In this document: positions 45,389-55,604 of the stretch, piece after piece
How the letters are laid out: each line of letters begins with the position of its first letter
Position numbering within the stretch: position 1 is the first letter of the stretch
From: Ectothiorhodospiraceae bacterium
GTDB lineage: Bacteria > Pseudomonadota > Gammaproteobacteria > Nitrococcales > Aquisalimonadaceae
Direction: 5' to 3'
NCBI GenBank assembly: GCA_020831845.1
Contig: JAFIFV010000097.1
Span: 1-64,000, forward strand
Length of the DNA stretch: 64,000 nucleotides
Notes under the pieces: generated by a model
Told to the model about the DNA's origin: nothing
Databases searched by the model: none
What the model saw: the letters and a program-made list of their open reading frames with translations, nothing else
Program-made: the position numbers and the translations under genes

Positions 45389-45913
45389 ATGAGCTTTCCT
45401 ATCAAACGCCACCTTGCCCTTCTGACGCTCGCCCTGCTGCTGGGTGCCGCCGCCGGCGCCATCGCCTATTCCGTCTGGCAGCAGATGCAGGCGGAGATGC
45501 GCCCCGACTTCACGCTGCCGGACCTGGAAGGCGAGCCCCGCTCGATAAGCGAATGGGACGGCAAGTTGATTGCGCTGAACTTCTGGGCAAGCTGGTGTCC
45601 GCCCTGCGTGAAGGAAATCCCGCTGTTCAACGCGTTGCAGGAAGAGTACGGTGACCGGGGACTCCAGTTTGTGGGCGTCGCCGTCGAGAGGCGGGAGAAC
45701 GCGGCCGCATTTGCCGAAGAGATCGGCCTGGGCTACCCCAGCATGCAGGGCGAGTACGAGGCGATGCAGGTGGCCGCCGCCTACGGCAGTGAACGCGGCC
45801 TGCTTCCCTATACGGTCATCATCGATCGCAATGGCCGCATCATAGAGCGCCTGAGCGGGGAGGTAACCCGCGACATGATCGAGCCGCTGATCCGGGAAAA
45901 ACTGGGCGACTGA
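45389..45913 (+). CDS. TlpA/ResA-like membrane-anchored thioredoxin
   Basis: A 174-aa periplasmic thioredoxin with an N-terminal membrane anchor (about residues 8-28) and the redox motif WCPPC (Cys70, Cys73). The AlkyL-peroxidase/TlpA-like fold is shown by PDFTLPDLEG, LNFWASW and LLPYTVIIDRNG with the cis-Pro. It lies 66 bp after dsbD, which probably keeps it reduced; cytochrome c maturation or another periplasmic reductase role is plausible. Confidence 0.92.
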   Translation: MSFPIKRHLALLTLALLLGAAAGAIAYSVWQQMQAEMRPDFTLPDLEGEPRSISEWDGKLIALNFWASWCPPCVKEIPLFNALQEEYGDRGLQFVGVAVERRENAAAFAEEIGLGYPSMQGEYEAMQVAAAYGSERGLLPYTVIIDRNGRIIERLSGEVTRDMIEPLIREKLGD

Positions 45914-46168
45914 AAGGGCTCCCGCCATCTCCTGACGCCGTGCCCACTGACGACAAGCGGCGCGCTGAACCCACACGTGTAACGACAGCTGACCAACCCT
46001 CTCCAACGTCGCCAAATGACAGCGATGTCATGTTAGTTACTGTCAAACTTTGTGGACAAGTTCACCGAACTGGCAGCCATGTGTGGACATCACTGCGTCG
46101 ATACTCCACAATCGTGACCCAGTCACCGTCGACCCTGCTCGGCGGATTGTCGTTTGGGGAGCAGACGA

Positions 46169-46612
46169 ATGAGCAAGGTGCTGGTGCTGCACGGTCCGAA
46201 CCTGAACTTGCTGGGAAAACGCGAGCCCGGCATCTACGGGGCGGATACGCTGCAGACCATCACCCAACGGCTTCAGGACCTGGCCGGCGAGCTTGGACTG
46301 GAACTGGACTCCCTTCAGCACAATCATGAAGGCGCCCTGGTCGACCGCATACATCAGGCAGCGGGAGACGGCACCGCTTTCATCATCATCAATCCGGCGG
46401 CTTACACGCACACCAGCATCGCCTTGCGGGATGCATTGATCGGCGTTGGCCTACCTTTTATCGAGGTGCACCTGTCCAATGTGCATGCCCGCGAGGCATT
46501 CCGGCAGCATTCCTATCTGTCAGACAGGGCAGAAGGCGTGATCACCGGACTGGGCACCGAAGGCTATGCACTGGCACTGCGCGCCGCCGCGAAGCTCATC
46601 AACAAGAACTGA
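46169..46612 (+). CDS. aroQ: 3-dehydroquinate dehydratase, type II
   Basis: A 147-aa type II enzyme of the shikimate pathway that dehydrates 3-dehydroquinate. [16 protein letters not shown] carries the catalytic Arg18-type and Tyr23 residues; NPAAYTHTS carries the catalytic His. ATG 46169 has GGGGAG upstream; a TTG 15 nt earlier is not needed. It heads aroQ-accB-accC, a conserved order in Gammaproteobacteria. Confidence 0.97.
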   Translation: MSKVLVLHGPNLNLLGKREPGIYGADTLQTITQRLQDLAGELGLELDSLQHNHEGALVDRIHQAAGDGTAFIIINPAAYTHTSIALRDALIGVGLPFIEVHLSNVHAREAFRQHSYLSDRAEGVITGLGTEGYALALRAAAKLINKN

Positions 46613-46632
46613 CTGACGGGACGGCACAGCCC

Positions 46633-47106
46633 ATGGATATTCGTAAGATCAAACGTCTGATCGAGCTGCTGGAGGAATCCGGCGTCAACGAGATAGAAAT
46701 CAAGGAAGGCGAAGAATCGGTGCGCATCAGCCGCAGCGGGCCGAATGCGCCGGCAATGTATGCCGCCGCTCCGATGCACGTACCCCAGGCGCCAGCACCG
46801 GCGCCGCAACCGGCACCGGACAGCGCGCCGTCAGCGCCCGCCCCCACCGACAAGAATGGCGGCACACCGGATGGCCATCAGGTCCGGTCGCCGATGGTGG
46901 GCACCTTCTACCGCGCCCCGGCACCCGGCGCCAAGGCGTTCGCGGAGAAGGGCCAGCACGTCAAGGTGGGCGACACGCTGTGTATCATCGAGGCCATGAA
47001 AATGCTGAACCAGATCGAGGCCGACAAGGACGGCGTCGTGGCCGCCATCCTGCTGGAAGACGGTCAACCGGTGGAATACGACCAACCGCTGTTCATCATC
47101 CAGTAA
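46633..47106 (+). CDS. accB: Biotin carboxyl carrier protein of acetyl-CoA carboxylase
   Basis: A 157-aa BCCP: N-terminal dimerisation/binding region, an Ala/Pro-rich linker (about 39-72), and a biotinyl domain with EAMKMLNQ in which Lys123 receives biotin. Carries CO2 between the carboxylase and transferase subunits for fatty-acid synthesis. 25 bp before accC. Confidence 0.97.
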   Translation: MDIRKIKRLIELLEESGVNEIEIKEGEESVRISRSGPNAPAMYAAAPMHVPQAPAPAPQPAPDSAPSAPAPTDKNGGTPDGHQVRSPMVGTFYRAPAPGAKAFAEKGQHVKVGDTLCIIEAMKMLNQIEADKDGVVAAILLEDGQPVEYDQPLFIIQ

Positions 47107-47131
47107 CGCCAGTCACGACGGGACGAACTTC

Positions 47132-48478
47132 ATGCTGGAAAAAGTTCTAATCGCCAACCGCGGCGAAATCGCGCTTCGCATCCTGCGTGCCTGCCGGGAA
47201 ATGGGCATCCGCACGGTTGCGGTGCATTCCAGTGCGGACCGCGATCTCAAGCACGTTCGCCTGGCCGACGAGACCGTCTGCATCGGGCCGCCCAGTTCGG
47301 CGGAAAGCTATCTGAACATACCTGCCATCATCAGCGCCGCCGAGGTCACGGCGGCCGACGCCATCCACCCCGGCTACGGCTTTCTCTCCGAGAACGCCGA
47401 CTTTGCCGAGCGGGTAGAGCGTTCAGGCTTCATCTTCATCGGCCCGCGCGCCGACACCATCCGCCTGATGGGCGACAAGGTCTCCGCCATCCGCGCCATG
47501 AAGGAAGCAGGCATTCCGTGCGTGCCGGGCTCCGACGGCCCTCTGGACGATGACGAGCAACGAAACCTGCACCTGGCTTCCGAGATCGGCTACCCGGTGA
47601 TCATCAAGGCGGCCGGCGGCGGCGGCGGCCGGGGCATGCGTGTGGTGCACAAGGAAGCCGACCTGCTGGGCGCCATCTCGGTGACCCGCAACGAGGCGCG
47701 CACGGCTTTCGGCAACGCCACGGTCTACATGGAGAAGTTCCTGGTAAACCCGCGCCACGTGGAAATCCAGGTGCTGGCCGACAGCCACGGCAACGCCATT
47801 CATCTGGGCGAGCGTGACTGTTCCATGCAGCGCCGCCATCAGAAGGTCATCGAGGAAAGTCCCGCCCCGGGGATCACCGAGGAGCAGCGACAGCAAATCG
47901 GCGAACGCTGTGCGGAGGCCTGCAGGCAACTGGGTTACCGCGGCGCAGGCACGTTCGAGTTCCTGTTCGAGGACGGCAACTTCTATTTCATCGAGATGAA
48001 CACCCGCATCCAGTTGGAACACCCGGTGACCGAGATGGTGACCGGCGTGGACCTGGTCAAGGAGCAACTGTCGGTGGCTGGCGGCGACATATTGCGCTAC
48101 CGGCAGGAGGACATTCGCGTGCGCGGTCACGCCATCGAGTGTCGCATCAACGCCGAGGACCCGGTTCGGTTCCTGCCCTCACCGGGGAAGATCACGCAGT
48201 ACCACGCCCCCGGCGGCCCCGGAATCCGGGTGGACAGCCACATCTACAGCGGCTATGCGGTTCCGCCGCATTACGACTCCATGATCGGCAAGGTCATCGC
48301 GTTCGGAGATGACCGGGAATCGGCGTTGGCGCGCATGCGCACGGCCCTGTCAGAGATTGTGGTCGAGGGCATCAAGACGAACGTCCCGCTGCATCAGGAC
48401 ATCCTCGCGGACGAGAACTTCCAGAAGGGCGGCACCAATATCCATTACCTGGAGAAGAAACTGGGGTTGAGCAAGTAG
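47132..48478 (+). CDS. accC: Biotin carboxylase subunit of acetyl-CoA carboxylase
   Basis: A 448-aa ATP-grasp enzyme that carboxylates biotin on Acc[12 protein letters not shown] start, the Gly-rich ATP loop [25 protein letters not shown], and [14 protein letters not shown] with the catalytic Arg. Length matches E. coli (449). Co-transcribed with accB. Confidence 0.98.
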   Translation: MLEKVLIANRGEIALRILRACREMGIRTVAVHSSADRDLKHVRLADETVCIGPPSSAESYLNIPAIISAAEVTAADAIHPGYGFLSENADFAERVERSGFIFIGPRADTIRLMGDKVSAIRAMKEAGIPCVPGSDGPLDDDEQRNLHLASEIGYPVIIKAAGGGGGRGMRVVHKEADLLGAISVTRNEARTAFGNATVYMEKFLVNPRHVEIQVLADSHGNAIHLGERDCSMQRRHQKVIEESPAPGITEEQRQQIGERCAEACRQLGYRGAGTFEFLFEDGNFYFIEMNTRIQLEHPVTEMVTGVDLVKEQLSVAGGDILRYRQEDIRVRGHAIECRINAEDPVRFLPSPGKITQYHAPGGPGIRVDSHIYSGYAVPPHYDSMIGKVIAFGDDRESALARMRTALSEIVVEGIKTNVPLHQDILADENFQKGGTNIHYLEKKLGLSK

Positions 48479-48639
48479 GCTGCTGAGCGCCGGTGGCTGA
48501 CACCGGTGCCACCGGACAGTGATCCGGCGGCGACAGCTTGATACGAGAACCCGCACACCGTCTAATAGCGCCAGGGCTGCGAAGTGCATCACAACAGCCA
48601 CGCTGCCCGACTCGTCGACACTAGCTCATGGAGAACAAC

Positions 48640-49209
48640 ATGCTGCGCCGCCTTGCCCTAGCGACTGCGCTGACCCTGACCGCGTTCGGCACCCAGGCCA
48701 CGGAGCTGGAAATCGCGGTCAGTGACGCGATGGCCGAAATCAAGGCCTCGGGCCGTACTTCACAGACGTCCAACCAGGCCACCCAGTTCGGCGGCTCCGT
48801 ACTCTACAACGAGGACAAGGATCTGCTGGGTTCGCTCTTCCTGCAGATCAACAACCGCGTAGACGGCCGCTGGCAGCCGGTGACCTTCGGTATCGGCACC
48901 AAGCTCTGGGTAGGCTCCCTGGACCGCCCGGACGAGGATTTCATCGCCCTGGGTATCGGTGGCGACGTGGGCATCGGCATTCCCGCGCAAATCCCCATGG
49001 CCATCGTTCTGCAGGGCTATATTTCGCCCAACATCACCACTTCGGGCGACACCGACAGGGTCACGGAAGGCATGATCAGACTGGAGGCGGAGATTACGCG
49101 CGGCGCGCATGCCTTTCTGGGTTATCGCCAGATCCAGGCCCGTTCCAGCGACTACCGCAACGTGCGCATCGACGATGGGCTGCACGTTGGGATACGGCTG
49201 CGCTTCTGA
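48640..49209 (+). CDS. YfaZ-like outer-membrane protein
   Basis: A 189-aa exported protein: signal peptide with cleavage near TQA-TE, then alternating strands (FGGSVLYNEDKD, GSLFLQINNRV, KLWVGSL, GGDVGIGIPAQ) ending in GLHVGIRLRF, with a terminal Phe as in outer-membrane barrels. Pattern fits the YfaZ family, whose function is uncertain. ATG 48640 has GGAG six bases before it; another ATG lies at 48628. Monocistronic after accC. Confidence 0.75.
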   Translation: MLRRLALATALTLTAFGTQATELEIAVSDAMAEIKASGRTSQTSNQATQFGGSVLYNEDKDLLGSLFLQINNRVDGRWQPVTFGIGTKLWVGSLDRPDEDFIALGIGGDVGIGIPAQIPMAIVLQGYISPNITTSGDTDRVTEGMIRLEAEITRGAHAFLGYRQIQARSSDYRNVRIDDGLHVGIRLRF

Positions 49210-49268
49210 ACGAAATACAAAGAAGGTACCGGCCTCGCCCGTTGAGCGGGCCGGTCCGCCTCAAGCGA

Positions 49269-49466
49269 CTACCAGTTCCGACGCAGGGAAGCCGCGGAAC
49301 CGGTGAACGCGCCGTTGAGCAGGGTGACGATATCCACCCGGACAGGGCTTCGACGCTCCCGCGCATCACGTGATCCGGATGACGCCAGGCGGGCGGCCTC
49401 ATCCAGTTGGGCGAGAATCAACGGCGAAACGGAGATCAGGCTTTCCTTACCGGGAAACTGTGACAT
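49269..49466 (-). CDS. Small hypothetical protein
   Basis: A 65-aa protein of unknown function, with MSQFPGKESLI at the start and an Arg/Ser-rich C-terminal half ending in Arg-Arg-Asn-Trp. No motif recognised. Support comes from GGAGG six bases before ATG 49466; the reading frame extends upstream to 49502. Confidence 0.5.
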   Translation of the reverse strand: MSQFPGKESLISVSPLILAQLDEAARLASSGSRDARERRSPVRVDIVTLLNGAFTGSAASLRRNW

Positions 49467-49604
49467 CACTACCTCCACCGGCGTATCGGCGCATGGACAC
49501 ATACGCCATCGAATGGAGTTAGCATACCCAACTTGTTGCGACGCAACATCCTGAGCATTGGCACAACTCTTGTGACCGCAAGGACACAGACCGGTCTGCT
49601 CTCG

Positions 49605-50396
49605 CTAGCCCAGCAGCATCCGGATGCCGATCAGCCCCAGTAGCACCGCGAAAACCCGCCGCAGCAGTGCCGGCGGAAGACGGTGCGCCAACCGTGCGCC
49701 CACCGGCGCCAGCAGATAGCTGGCAAGTGCGATACCGGCGACGGCCGGCCAGTACACATAACCCGTGGCATAGTCCGGCAAGGCAGGATGCCCCCAGCCG
49801 GTGATAACGAACCCCAGCGCACCGGCCAGGGCAATAGGCATACCGCAGGCAGCCGCAGTAGCCACCGCTTCACGCATTGCCACGCCGCAGCGGCTGAGAA
49901 ACGGAACCGTCAACGTGCCTCCGCCGATCCCCACCAACGCGGAAAAACAGCCGATGACGACGCCGGCACCGCTGAGCCCCGGCAACGCCGGCAACCGTCC
50001 CTCCGCCCGGGGACGCAACCCCAGCCCCATCTGCATTGCCACGGCCATCAGAAACAGCCCCAACACGCTGCGCAGCACGTCGAAGCTCAGCTGGTCCGCC
50101 AACACCGCCCCGGCGATCGCGCCAAACGCGATGCCGGCGGCCATGCGCCGGAAGATATCCCAGCGCACTCCGCCGAGGCGATGGTGCGCGCGCACGGATG
50201 ATACGGACGTAATGACGATCACGGCCAGGGAACTGGCGACCGCCACCTGCATCAACACGTCCTCCGCGACACCCTGTGCCCCCAGAACCACGATCAACAC
50301 CGGCACGATGACCACACCACCGCCCAGGCCGAACAGCCCGGCGATCAGCCCGGATACCGATCCCGCGGCGAGATAGATCAACAGATCGAACAGCAC
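49605..50396 (-). CDS. TauE/SafE-family sulfite/organosulfonate exporter-like permease
   Basis: A 263-aa polytopic inner-membrane protein with about eight helices and the two-fold FGLGGGVVIVP / VGIGGGTLTVP repeats typical of TauE/SafE. Members export sulfite, sulfoacetate or related anions. GTG 50396 with AGGAGA upstream gives the usual length; the frame is open to 50480. In a genome with many sulfotransferases a sulfur link is tempting but unproven. Confidence 0.87.
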   Translation of the reverse strand: MLFDLLIYLAAGSVSGLIAGLFGLGGGVVIVPVLIVVLGAQGVAEDVLMQVAVASSLAVIVITSVSSVRAHHRLGGVRWDIFRRMAAGIAFGAIAGAVLADQLSFDVLRSVLGLFLMAVAMQMGLGLRPRAEGRLPALPGLSGAGVVIGCFSALVGIGGGTLTVPFLSRCGVAMREAVATAAACGMPIALAGALGFVITGWGHPALPDYATGYVYWPAVAGIALASYLLAPVGARLAHRLPPALLRRVFAVLLGLIGIRMLLG

Positions 50397-50543
50397 GGCG
50401 ATGCTCTCCTGGCACGTCGGATCGCCTACCAAACAGGAAACCGGGCTGAAAAACCAGTGCTGCTTGCCCACAATGGGCATGGAGCAGGGCGATTTCCCTT
50501 ACAATGTGGCCTCTATCGAAAACGACAGCCGGAGTTGATCACC

Positions 50544-51506
50544 ATGCGTATGGAACGGGTTTGCATACTGGGCGGCAGCGGTTTCGTGGGACGCCATCTG
50601 GCCAACCGCCTGGCACGTCAGGACATTTGCTCACGCGTACCGACGCGGCGGCGCGAGCGCAGCCGCCATATGCTGATCATTCCCCGCCTGGAACTGATCG
50701 AGACCGACATTCACGACCAGTCCGCCCTGACCGGGCTGCTGGAAGGCGTGGACGCGGTGATCAATCTGGTGGGGATACTGAATGAATCCGGGCGCGACGG
50801 CAGCGGCTTTCGGCGCGCGCACGTTGAACTCACCGAATCCGCCATCGCCGCGTGCCGCGCCGCAGGCGTGCGGCGTTACCTGCACATGAGTGCGCTGGGC
50901 GCGGATGCCGAAAACGGCCCGAGTTTCTACCAGAAAACCAAGGGCGAGTCGGAGTTGCTGGCCCGTGCCGCCCACGGCCCCGATCTGGCAGTTACCATCT
51001 TCCGCCCCTCGGTGATCTTCGGCCCGGAAGACAGCTTCTTCAACCGCTTTGCCGGCCTGCTGCGGATCGCCCCCGGTGTCTTCCCGCTACCGACTCCGCA
51101 TGCCCGTTTTGCGCCGGTGTACGTCGGCGACGTCACCGAAGCCTACGCGCGTTGCCTGACGGACCGCAGTACCTATGGCCAGACCTATGATCTGTGCGGC
51201 CCGAAGGAATACACGCTGAAGGAACTGGTGGACTACACCGCCCGCATGGCGCGGCTGCGCCGCATCGTACTCCCCGCCCCGGACTGGTTGTCCCGCCTCC
51301 AGGCCCGGCTGCTGGGCCTGTGGCCAACCAAACCCTACTCGATGGACAACTACCTCTCAGCGACGGTGGATAATGTCTCCAAGGACAACGGCCTGCCGAA
51401 GCTGGGCGTGCACCCCACCGCGGTGGAAACCATCGTGCCCGCATACCTGGGATCGCAGCACGCCCGAGGCCGCTACAATCGCTTCCGCCAGATCGCCGGC
51501 CGATGA
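50544..51506 (+). CDS. NDUFA9-like NAD(P)-dependent epimerase/reductase
   Basis: A 320-aa short-chain reductase with the Rossmann motif GGSGFVGRHL (8-17), NLVGIL, MSALGAD and YQKTKGESE (Y-x3-K) and the FGPEDSFFNRFA region of the complex-I NDUFA9 subgroup. Bacterial members are of unclear role. CGGAG precedes the ATG. Overlaps cca by 4 nt (ATGA). Confidence 0.85.
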   Translation: MRMERVCILGGSGFVGRHLANRLARQDICSRVPTRRRERSRHMLIIPRLELIETDIHDQSALTGLLEGVDAVINLVGILNESGRDGSGFRRAHVELTESAIAACRAAGVRRYLHMSALGADAENGPSFYQKTKGESELLARAAHGPDLAVTIFRPSVIFGPEDSFFNRFAGLLRIAPGVFPLPTPHARFAPVYVGDVTEAYARCLTDRSTYGQTYDLCGPKEYTLKELVDYTARMARLRRIVLPAPDWLSRLQARLLGLWPTKPYSMDNYLSATVDNVSKDNGLPKLGVHPTAVETIVPAYLGSQHARGRYNRFRQIAGR

Positions 51507-52786
51507 GCAGCGAGTCCGTCACCGAGGGTCTGGACGTCTATCTGGTGGGCGGCGCTGTCCGCGACCGGCTGCTGGGGCGGTCGGTGAAGGAGCGCGACTG
51601 GGTGGTGGTTGGTGCGACACCAGCGGAGATGGAGCGTCGTGGCTTCCGGCCAGTGGGCAAGGACTTCCCGGTGTTCCTGCACCCCGCCAGCCACGAGGAA
51701 TACGCGCTGGCGCGGACCGAGCGCAAGACCGCACGCGGCTATCACGGTTTCAGTTTTCATGCGGCGCCGGACGTGACGCTGGAGCAGGATCTGGCACGTC
51801 GCGATCTGACCGTGAACGCGATGGCCGAACGCCCGGACGGCACGCTGGTGGACCCGTTCAACGGCTACCAGGACCTGGAGCGGCGGCTACTGCGGCACGT
51901 TTCCGACGCATTTCGTGAAGACCCGGTCCGCATTCTGCGCCTGGCCCGTTTCACCGCCCGCTACGCGCCGCTGGGTTTCCGTCCGGCGGAGGAGACCGTG
52001 GCCCTGGCCCGGCAGATGGCGGCGGACGGCGAGGTGGACGCGCTGGTTCCAGAGCGCGTCTGGCAGGAAATGGCAAAAGCCCTTGGCGAGGAACGGCCTT
52101 CCGCCTTCATCCAGGTGCTGCGGGATTGCGGCGCACTGGTACGGCTGCTACCGGAACTCGAAGCCCTGTTCGGTGTACCGCAACGACCGGAATACCACCC
52201 GGAGGTGGACAGCGGCGTGCACACCCTGATGGTCCTGGACCAGGCAGCCCGGCTGAGCGACAGCACGGAGGTGCGCTTCGCGGCGCTGATGCACGACCTG
52301 GGCAAGGGCGCCACGCCGGAACAGGACCTGCCGCGCCACATCGGCCATGAACGGCGGGGAATCCCGCTGGTCCGGGAGGTCTGCGCCCGCTACAAGGTGC
52401 CCAACGCGCACCGGGAACTGGCACTGATGGCGTGTGAACACCACCTGAATGTGCATCGCGCACCCGAACTGCGCCCGGAGACGGTGCTCAAGCTGCTGGA
52501 GCGCTGTGACGCGTTCCGGCGTCCGGAGCGCTTTCATGCGCTGCTCCTGGCCTGTGAGGCCGACGCCCGTGGCAGAACGGGGTTCGAGGAAAGGGATTAC
52601 CCCCAGCGTCCCCTGCTGGCCGCCTGCCTGGAAACCGCGGCGGCGATCGATGGCGGCGCATTCGCACGCGAGGGCCTGCAGGGAAAGGAGATCGCCCGCG
52701 CGCTGCGGGAAGCAAGGCTGGACGCCATTCGCGCGGTAAAAGAAGCGCGCTCGCAGGAAGAGATGACCACACGGGGAACCCCGTAG
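51503..52786 (+). CDS. cca: CCA tRNA nucleotidyltransferase, multifunctional with HD domain
   Basis: A 427-aa enzyme that builds or repairs the CCA end of tRNAs. Class II nucleotidyltransferase start YLVGGAVRDRLLG, the RRDLTVNAM motif, and a C-terminal HD phosphohydrolase domain with LMHDLGKG, as in E. coli-type enzymes with phosphodiesterase/phosphatase activity. Coupled to the upstream reductase by an ATGA overlap. Confidence 0.96.
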   Translation: MSSESVTEGLDVYLVGGAVRDRLLGRSVKERDWVVVGATPAEMERRGFRPVGKDFPVFLHPASHEEYALARTERKTARGYHGFSFHAAPDVTLEQDLARRDLTVNAMAERPDGTLVDPFNGYQDLERRLLRHVSDAFREDPVRILRLARFTARYAPLGFRPAEETVALARQMAADGEVDALVPERVWQEMAKALGEERPSAFIQVLRDCGALVRLLPELEALFGVPQRPEYHPEVDSGVHTLMVLDQAARLSDSTEVRFAALMHDLGKGATPEQDLPRHIGHERRGIPLVREVCARYKVPNAHRELALMACEHHLNVHRAPELRPETVLKLLERCDAFRRPERFHALLLACEADARGRTGFEERDYPQRPLLAACLETAAAIDGGAFAREGLQGKEIARALREARLDAIRAVKEARSQEEMTTRGTP

Positions 52787-52792
52787 GAACGC

Positions 52793-53845
52793 TCAGGAAA
52801 CCACCGCCCGGGAAGGCCCCTCCAGCCGATACAGCGTGACCTTGCCGGTCAGCCCGCGGATTTCCGCCTGCTGCGGCTCTACGCAGCGGATATCCTGCCG
52901 CTTGCCCAGTGCCCGATAGACAGCATCCGACACCACGACATCCATCGGCCGTGCGTAGCCGCACAGGCGGGCAGCCAGGTTCACTGTGTTGCCGATCACC
53001 GTGTAGTCCAGGTGCTCACCGCTGCCAATATTGCCTGCCACAACCGGCCCGGTGTGAATACCGATGCCCAGCGGGATGGTCAGTTCGGCGCTGTTCGTTT
53101 GCAGTTCATAATTGGTGTCCATGATGTCCAAAGCGCAGGCGCAGGCGTTGTGCACCATGTCCTCCCCGTCGAACACCGCCATGATGCCGTCGCCGCCGAA
53201 CTTGTCCACGTAACCGCCATGGGCGTAGACCGACTCCACCTGGAAGCCCAGATGGCGGCTGACGGTGTTGAACAGCGTTTCGGCGGGAATGGTACGGGAA
53301 AGGGATGTGAAGCCGCGGATGTCGGAGAACAGAATGCAGACGTCCTGCTCCTTGGGCGCAGGCAGCCCCTCGCCCGCGCGGGCCGTTTGCAGAAGCTGTC
53401 GCAGACGCGGCGAGACATAGCGGGCCAGATTGGCGCGCACACGCTCCAGCTCACTGGCGTAATCCGCCTTTTCCAGCAGGTTCAGCAGCCGGGCACGCAG
53501 GATGACCGACTCGATGGGTTTGCGCAGCACATCATCGCAGCCGGCCTGAAACGCCGCCTGCCAGTCATCGGACTGTGAGGAATTCGTAATGCCCAGCAGC
53601 GGCGCCATGAAGTAGCCGGGCTGGGCGCGGAGGCTGCGGCAGATCTGCAAGCCGTCGGAAGTTTCGCCCAGATCCAGCAGAAACGCATCGACCCGGCGAG
53701 TGCGCATCAGGCCCAGCGCCCGGCTTTCCGTCTCCGCAGCAAGCACCTCGTGCCCGTCCTGCTTGAGGATGTCGCGGAGGTCGGCAAGCCCTTCCTGCTC
53801 GCCGCTAATGACCAGTAGCCGTCGCCCGTGCGCGTTATACGCCAT
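52793..53845 (-). CDS. Class III adenylate/guanylate cyclase with receiver domain
   Basis: A 350-aa cytoplasmic signalling protein. An N-terminal receiver-like domain (about 9-125) has Asp58 in FLLDLGE and Lys109 in RKP, so phosphorylation is possible. A coiled linker follows, then a cyclase domain with LFSDIRGFT (Asp175 metal ligand) and DKFGGDGIMAVF (Asp219). Both metal Asp are present. No partner kinase nearby. Convergent with cca. cAMP as product is inferred from the Lys in DKFGGDG. Confidence 0.88.
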   Translation of the reverse strand: MAYNAHGRRLLVISGEQEGLADLRDILKQDGHEVLAAETESRALGLMRTRRVDAFLLDLGETSDGLQICRSLRAQPGYFMAPLLGITNSSQSDDWQAAFQAGCDDVLRKPIESVILRARLLNLLEKADYASELERVRANLARYVSPRLRQLLQTARAGEGLPAPKEQDVCILFSDIRGFTSLSRTIPAETLFNTVSRHLGFQVESVYAHGGYVDKFGGDGIMAVFDGEDMVHNACACALDIMDTNYELQTNSAELTIPLGIGIHTGPVVAGNIGSGEHLDYTVIGNTVNLAARLCGYARPMDVVVSDAVYRALGKRQDIRCVEPQQAEIRGLTGKVTLYRLEGPSRAVVS

Positions 53846-53869
53846 ACTGCCTATTCATCGTTCCGCTGG

Positions 53870-55063
53870 TTACAATCGCTCCAGGCGATTATAGGTGGAG
53901 AAACCCGAGGGCATGACAGAACAATGCCTGCCCAGCCCCAGCACCTGAAAGCGCTCACCCATCTCACCAGGCAACATCAATGTCTTGGCCTGCTGGCTCA
54001 ACCGCAGCTGGGTGGCGGTATCCGCCTCCGCCATCCGCTGCTCCAGTACCCCGGTCACACCGGACCCCATCAGGTACTGCGCCTGCGGTGTATAGCCGAG
54101 CACGTCCAGCCCGCTATCCACGGCAGCAAGGGCCATCGCCGTGAAATCCACGAACGCGGTGACATCCTGCAGCCCTGGGAGCACCAAAGGATTGCCGTGC
54201 GCCCTGTGTCGATAATGGCACATCACCGTTCCCTGGTAACGCTGTGGGTGGTAATACTCCCTGCGAGGGTACCCGTAATCGATGATCAAGCACAGTCCCT
54301 GCGCCAGCGTATCGGCCATGGTCGCCACCCAGGCAGGGAGTTGCTCGTGCAATTCGGACTCATATCCGGGCTCCAGGCTGCGGCCCAGATCCCGCTCCAG
54401 CGCAGCCACCAGCCTGTCGGCCGTCGGGGTGGCACGAGAACCCCAGCGAAAGCCTTCGGTGGGCTCGTACTCCACACCGAGTTCCAGCGCGCCCTCGGTC
54501 ACGCGACGGAATCGCCGCACCGGCAGGGCATCCGCCACCTCGTTGGCAAGAATGACGCCCTTCAGGGCCTGCGGCGGTTGCTCCACCCACGCCACGCACC
54601 GGCGCGCCCGATCCGACAGACGTGACAGCATTTCGCGCTGTCGCTGTCGCAGCGAGGCGCTCCGCTCCAGCAGCAGATATCGGTCCGGCAGGGAGCCCTG
54701 GCGTTCCAGCTCCGCCAGCAGTTCCAAACACAGGCTGCCGTCACCGGGCCCGAACTCGAGAATGGAATCGCCACCCGCCTCCAGCACCCGGCGGCAGTCG
54801 CCGGCCAGGCTCCAGGCGAACAGAGGGGAGACCACCGGAGCGGTCACGAAATCGCCGGCTGTCCCGAACTTGGCGCCGCCCCCGGTGTAGTAGCCGAGGC
54901 CGGGCTCGTAGAGCACCGCTTCCATCCAGTCTGCGAACGACAACCAGCCACCACGCTCCTCGATACGCCGGCACAAGCGTTCAGCCAGCTCCTTGCTCGC
55001 CGCAAGGGCGTCGGGGTCCGGCTGCGGCCAGGCATCGGGAAGCTGCCAGATCGCCTCGTTCAT
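53870..55063 (-). CDS. SAM-dependent methyltransferase, MidA/NDUFAF7 family
   Basis: A 397-aa methyltransferase of the DUF185/MidA type; the eukaryotic NDUFAF7 methylates a complex-I Arg. GYYTGGGAKFGTAGDFVTAP and LEFGPGDGSL (SAM loop), and LANEVADALPVRRF are characteristic. GGAG precedes ATG 55063. Directly downstream of folK on the same strand, a common grouping. Its bacterial substrate is not known. Confidence 0.88.
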   Translation of the reverse strand: MNEAIWQLPDAWPQPDPDALAASKELAERLCRRIEERGGWLSFADWMEAVLYEPGLGYYTGGGAKFGTAGDFVTAPVVSPLFAWSLAGDCRRVLEAGGDSILEFGPGDGSLCLELLAELERQGSLPDRYLLLERSASLRQRQREMLSRLSDRARRCVAWVEQPPQALKGVILANEVADALPVRRFRRVTEGALELGVEYEPTEGFRWGSRATPTADRLVAALERDLGRSLEPGYESELHEQLPAWVATMADTLAQGLCLIIDYGYPRREYYHPQRYQGTVMCHYRHRAHGNPLVLPGLQDVTAFVDFTAMALAAVDSGLDVLGYTPQAQYLMGSGVTGVLEQRMAEADTATQLRLSQQAKTLMLPGEMGERFQVLGLGRHCSVMPSGFSTYNRLERL

Positions 55064-55099
55064 GCCAGGCTCCGCCAGCACACAAGTGGAGCAGGATGG

Positions 55100-55600
55100 T
55101 CAGGCATCGGACTCCAGCTCCAGCTCGACGCGCTCCATGGGCTGACCACTGGCATCAAACGCAGCCCAGAGGTCGGCGTAGGTCTGCCCGAGCACCGGAT
55201 GGCTGCGCCCGCCGGCAATGTCCGCCAGCGGCCCGAGCACGAAGGCATAGCGGGTGATCTCGTCCCGGGGCAGGCTGAGGCGCCCCTCGCTGAACACCAG
55301 GTCATCGTAGGTGAGAATGTCCAGATCCAGCGTCCGCGCGGAGAACTTGCTTCCGCCGCGTACCCGGCCGTGCCTGGCCTCCATTGCACGCAGTGCGTCC
55401 GCCAGTTCCACTGGTTCCAACGCGGTGTCAAAACCCACCACCAGGTTCAGGAAGTCATCGCCATCGAAACCCACGGACTCGCTGCGGTAGACCGGCGAAA
55501 TGGTCAGTGGCCCATATTCACGCCGCAGATCCCGCACCGCCAGGCGGATGTGTCTTTCGGCGTCGATATTACTGCCAATACTCACGTAAACCCAGGCCAC
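55100..55600 (-). CDS. folK: 2-amino-4-hydroxy-6-hydroxymethyldihydropteridine diphosphokinase
   Basis: A 166-aa HPPK of folate synthesis. YVSIGSNIDAERH N-terminus, VYRSES, FLNLVVGFDT, and RTLDLDILTYDD with the metal Asp pair. GTG 55600 has GAGGGG seven bases before it, gives normal length (about 160), and starts 5 bp after the folB stop; the frame is open far upstream through folB as a shadow. Coupled to folB, the preceding step in the pathway. Confidence 0.93.
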   Translation of the reverse strand: MAWVYVSIGSNIDAERHIRLAVRDLRREYGPLTISPVYRSESVGFDGDDFLNLVVGFDTALEPVELADALRAMEARHGRVRGGSKFSARTLDLDILTYDDLVFSEGRLSLPRDEITRYAFVLGPLADIAGGRSHPVLGQTYADLWAAFDASGQPMERVELELESDA

Positions 55601-55604
55601 ACCG

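Noticed and set aside
49228..49258. GC-rich hairpin after the YfaZ-like gene as terminator
   Set aside because: Imperfect stem and no following T-run on either strand.
50457..50543. Upstream extension of the NDUFA9-like reductase
   Set aside because: The Rossmann motif starts right after ATG 50544, which has its own ribosome site.
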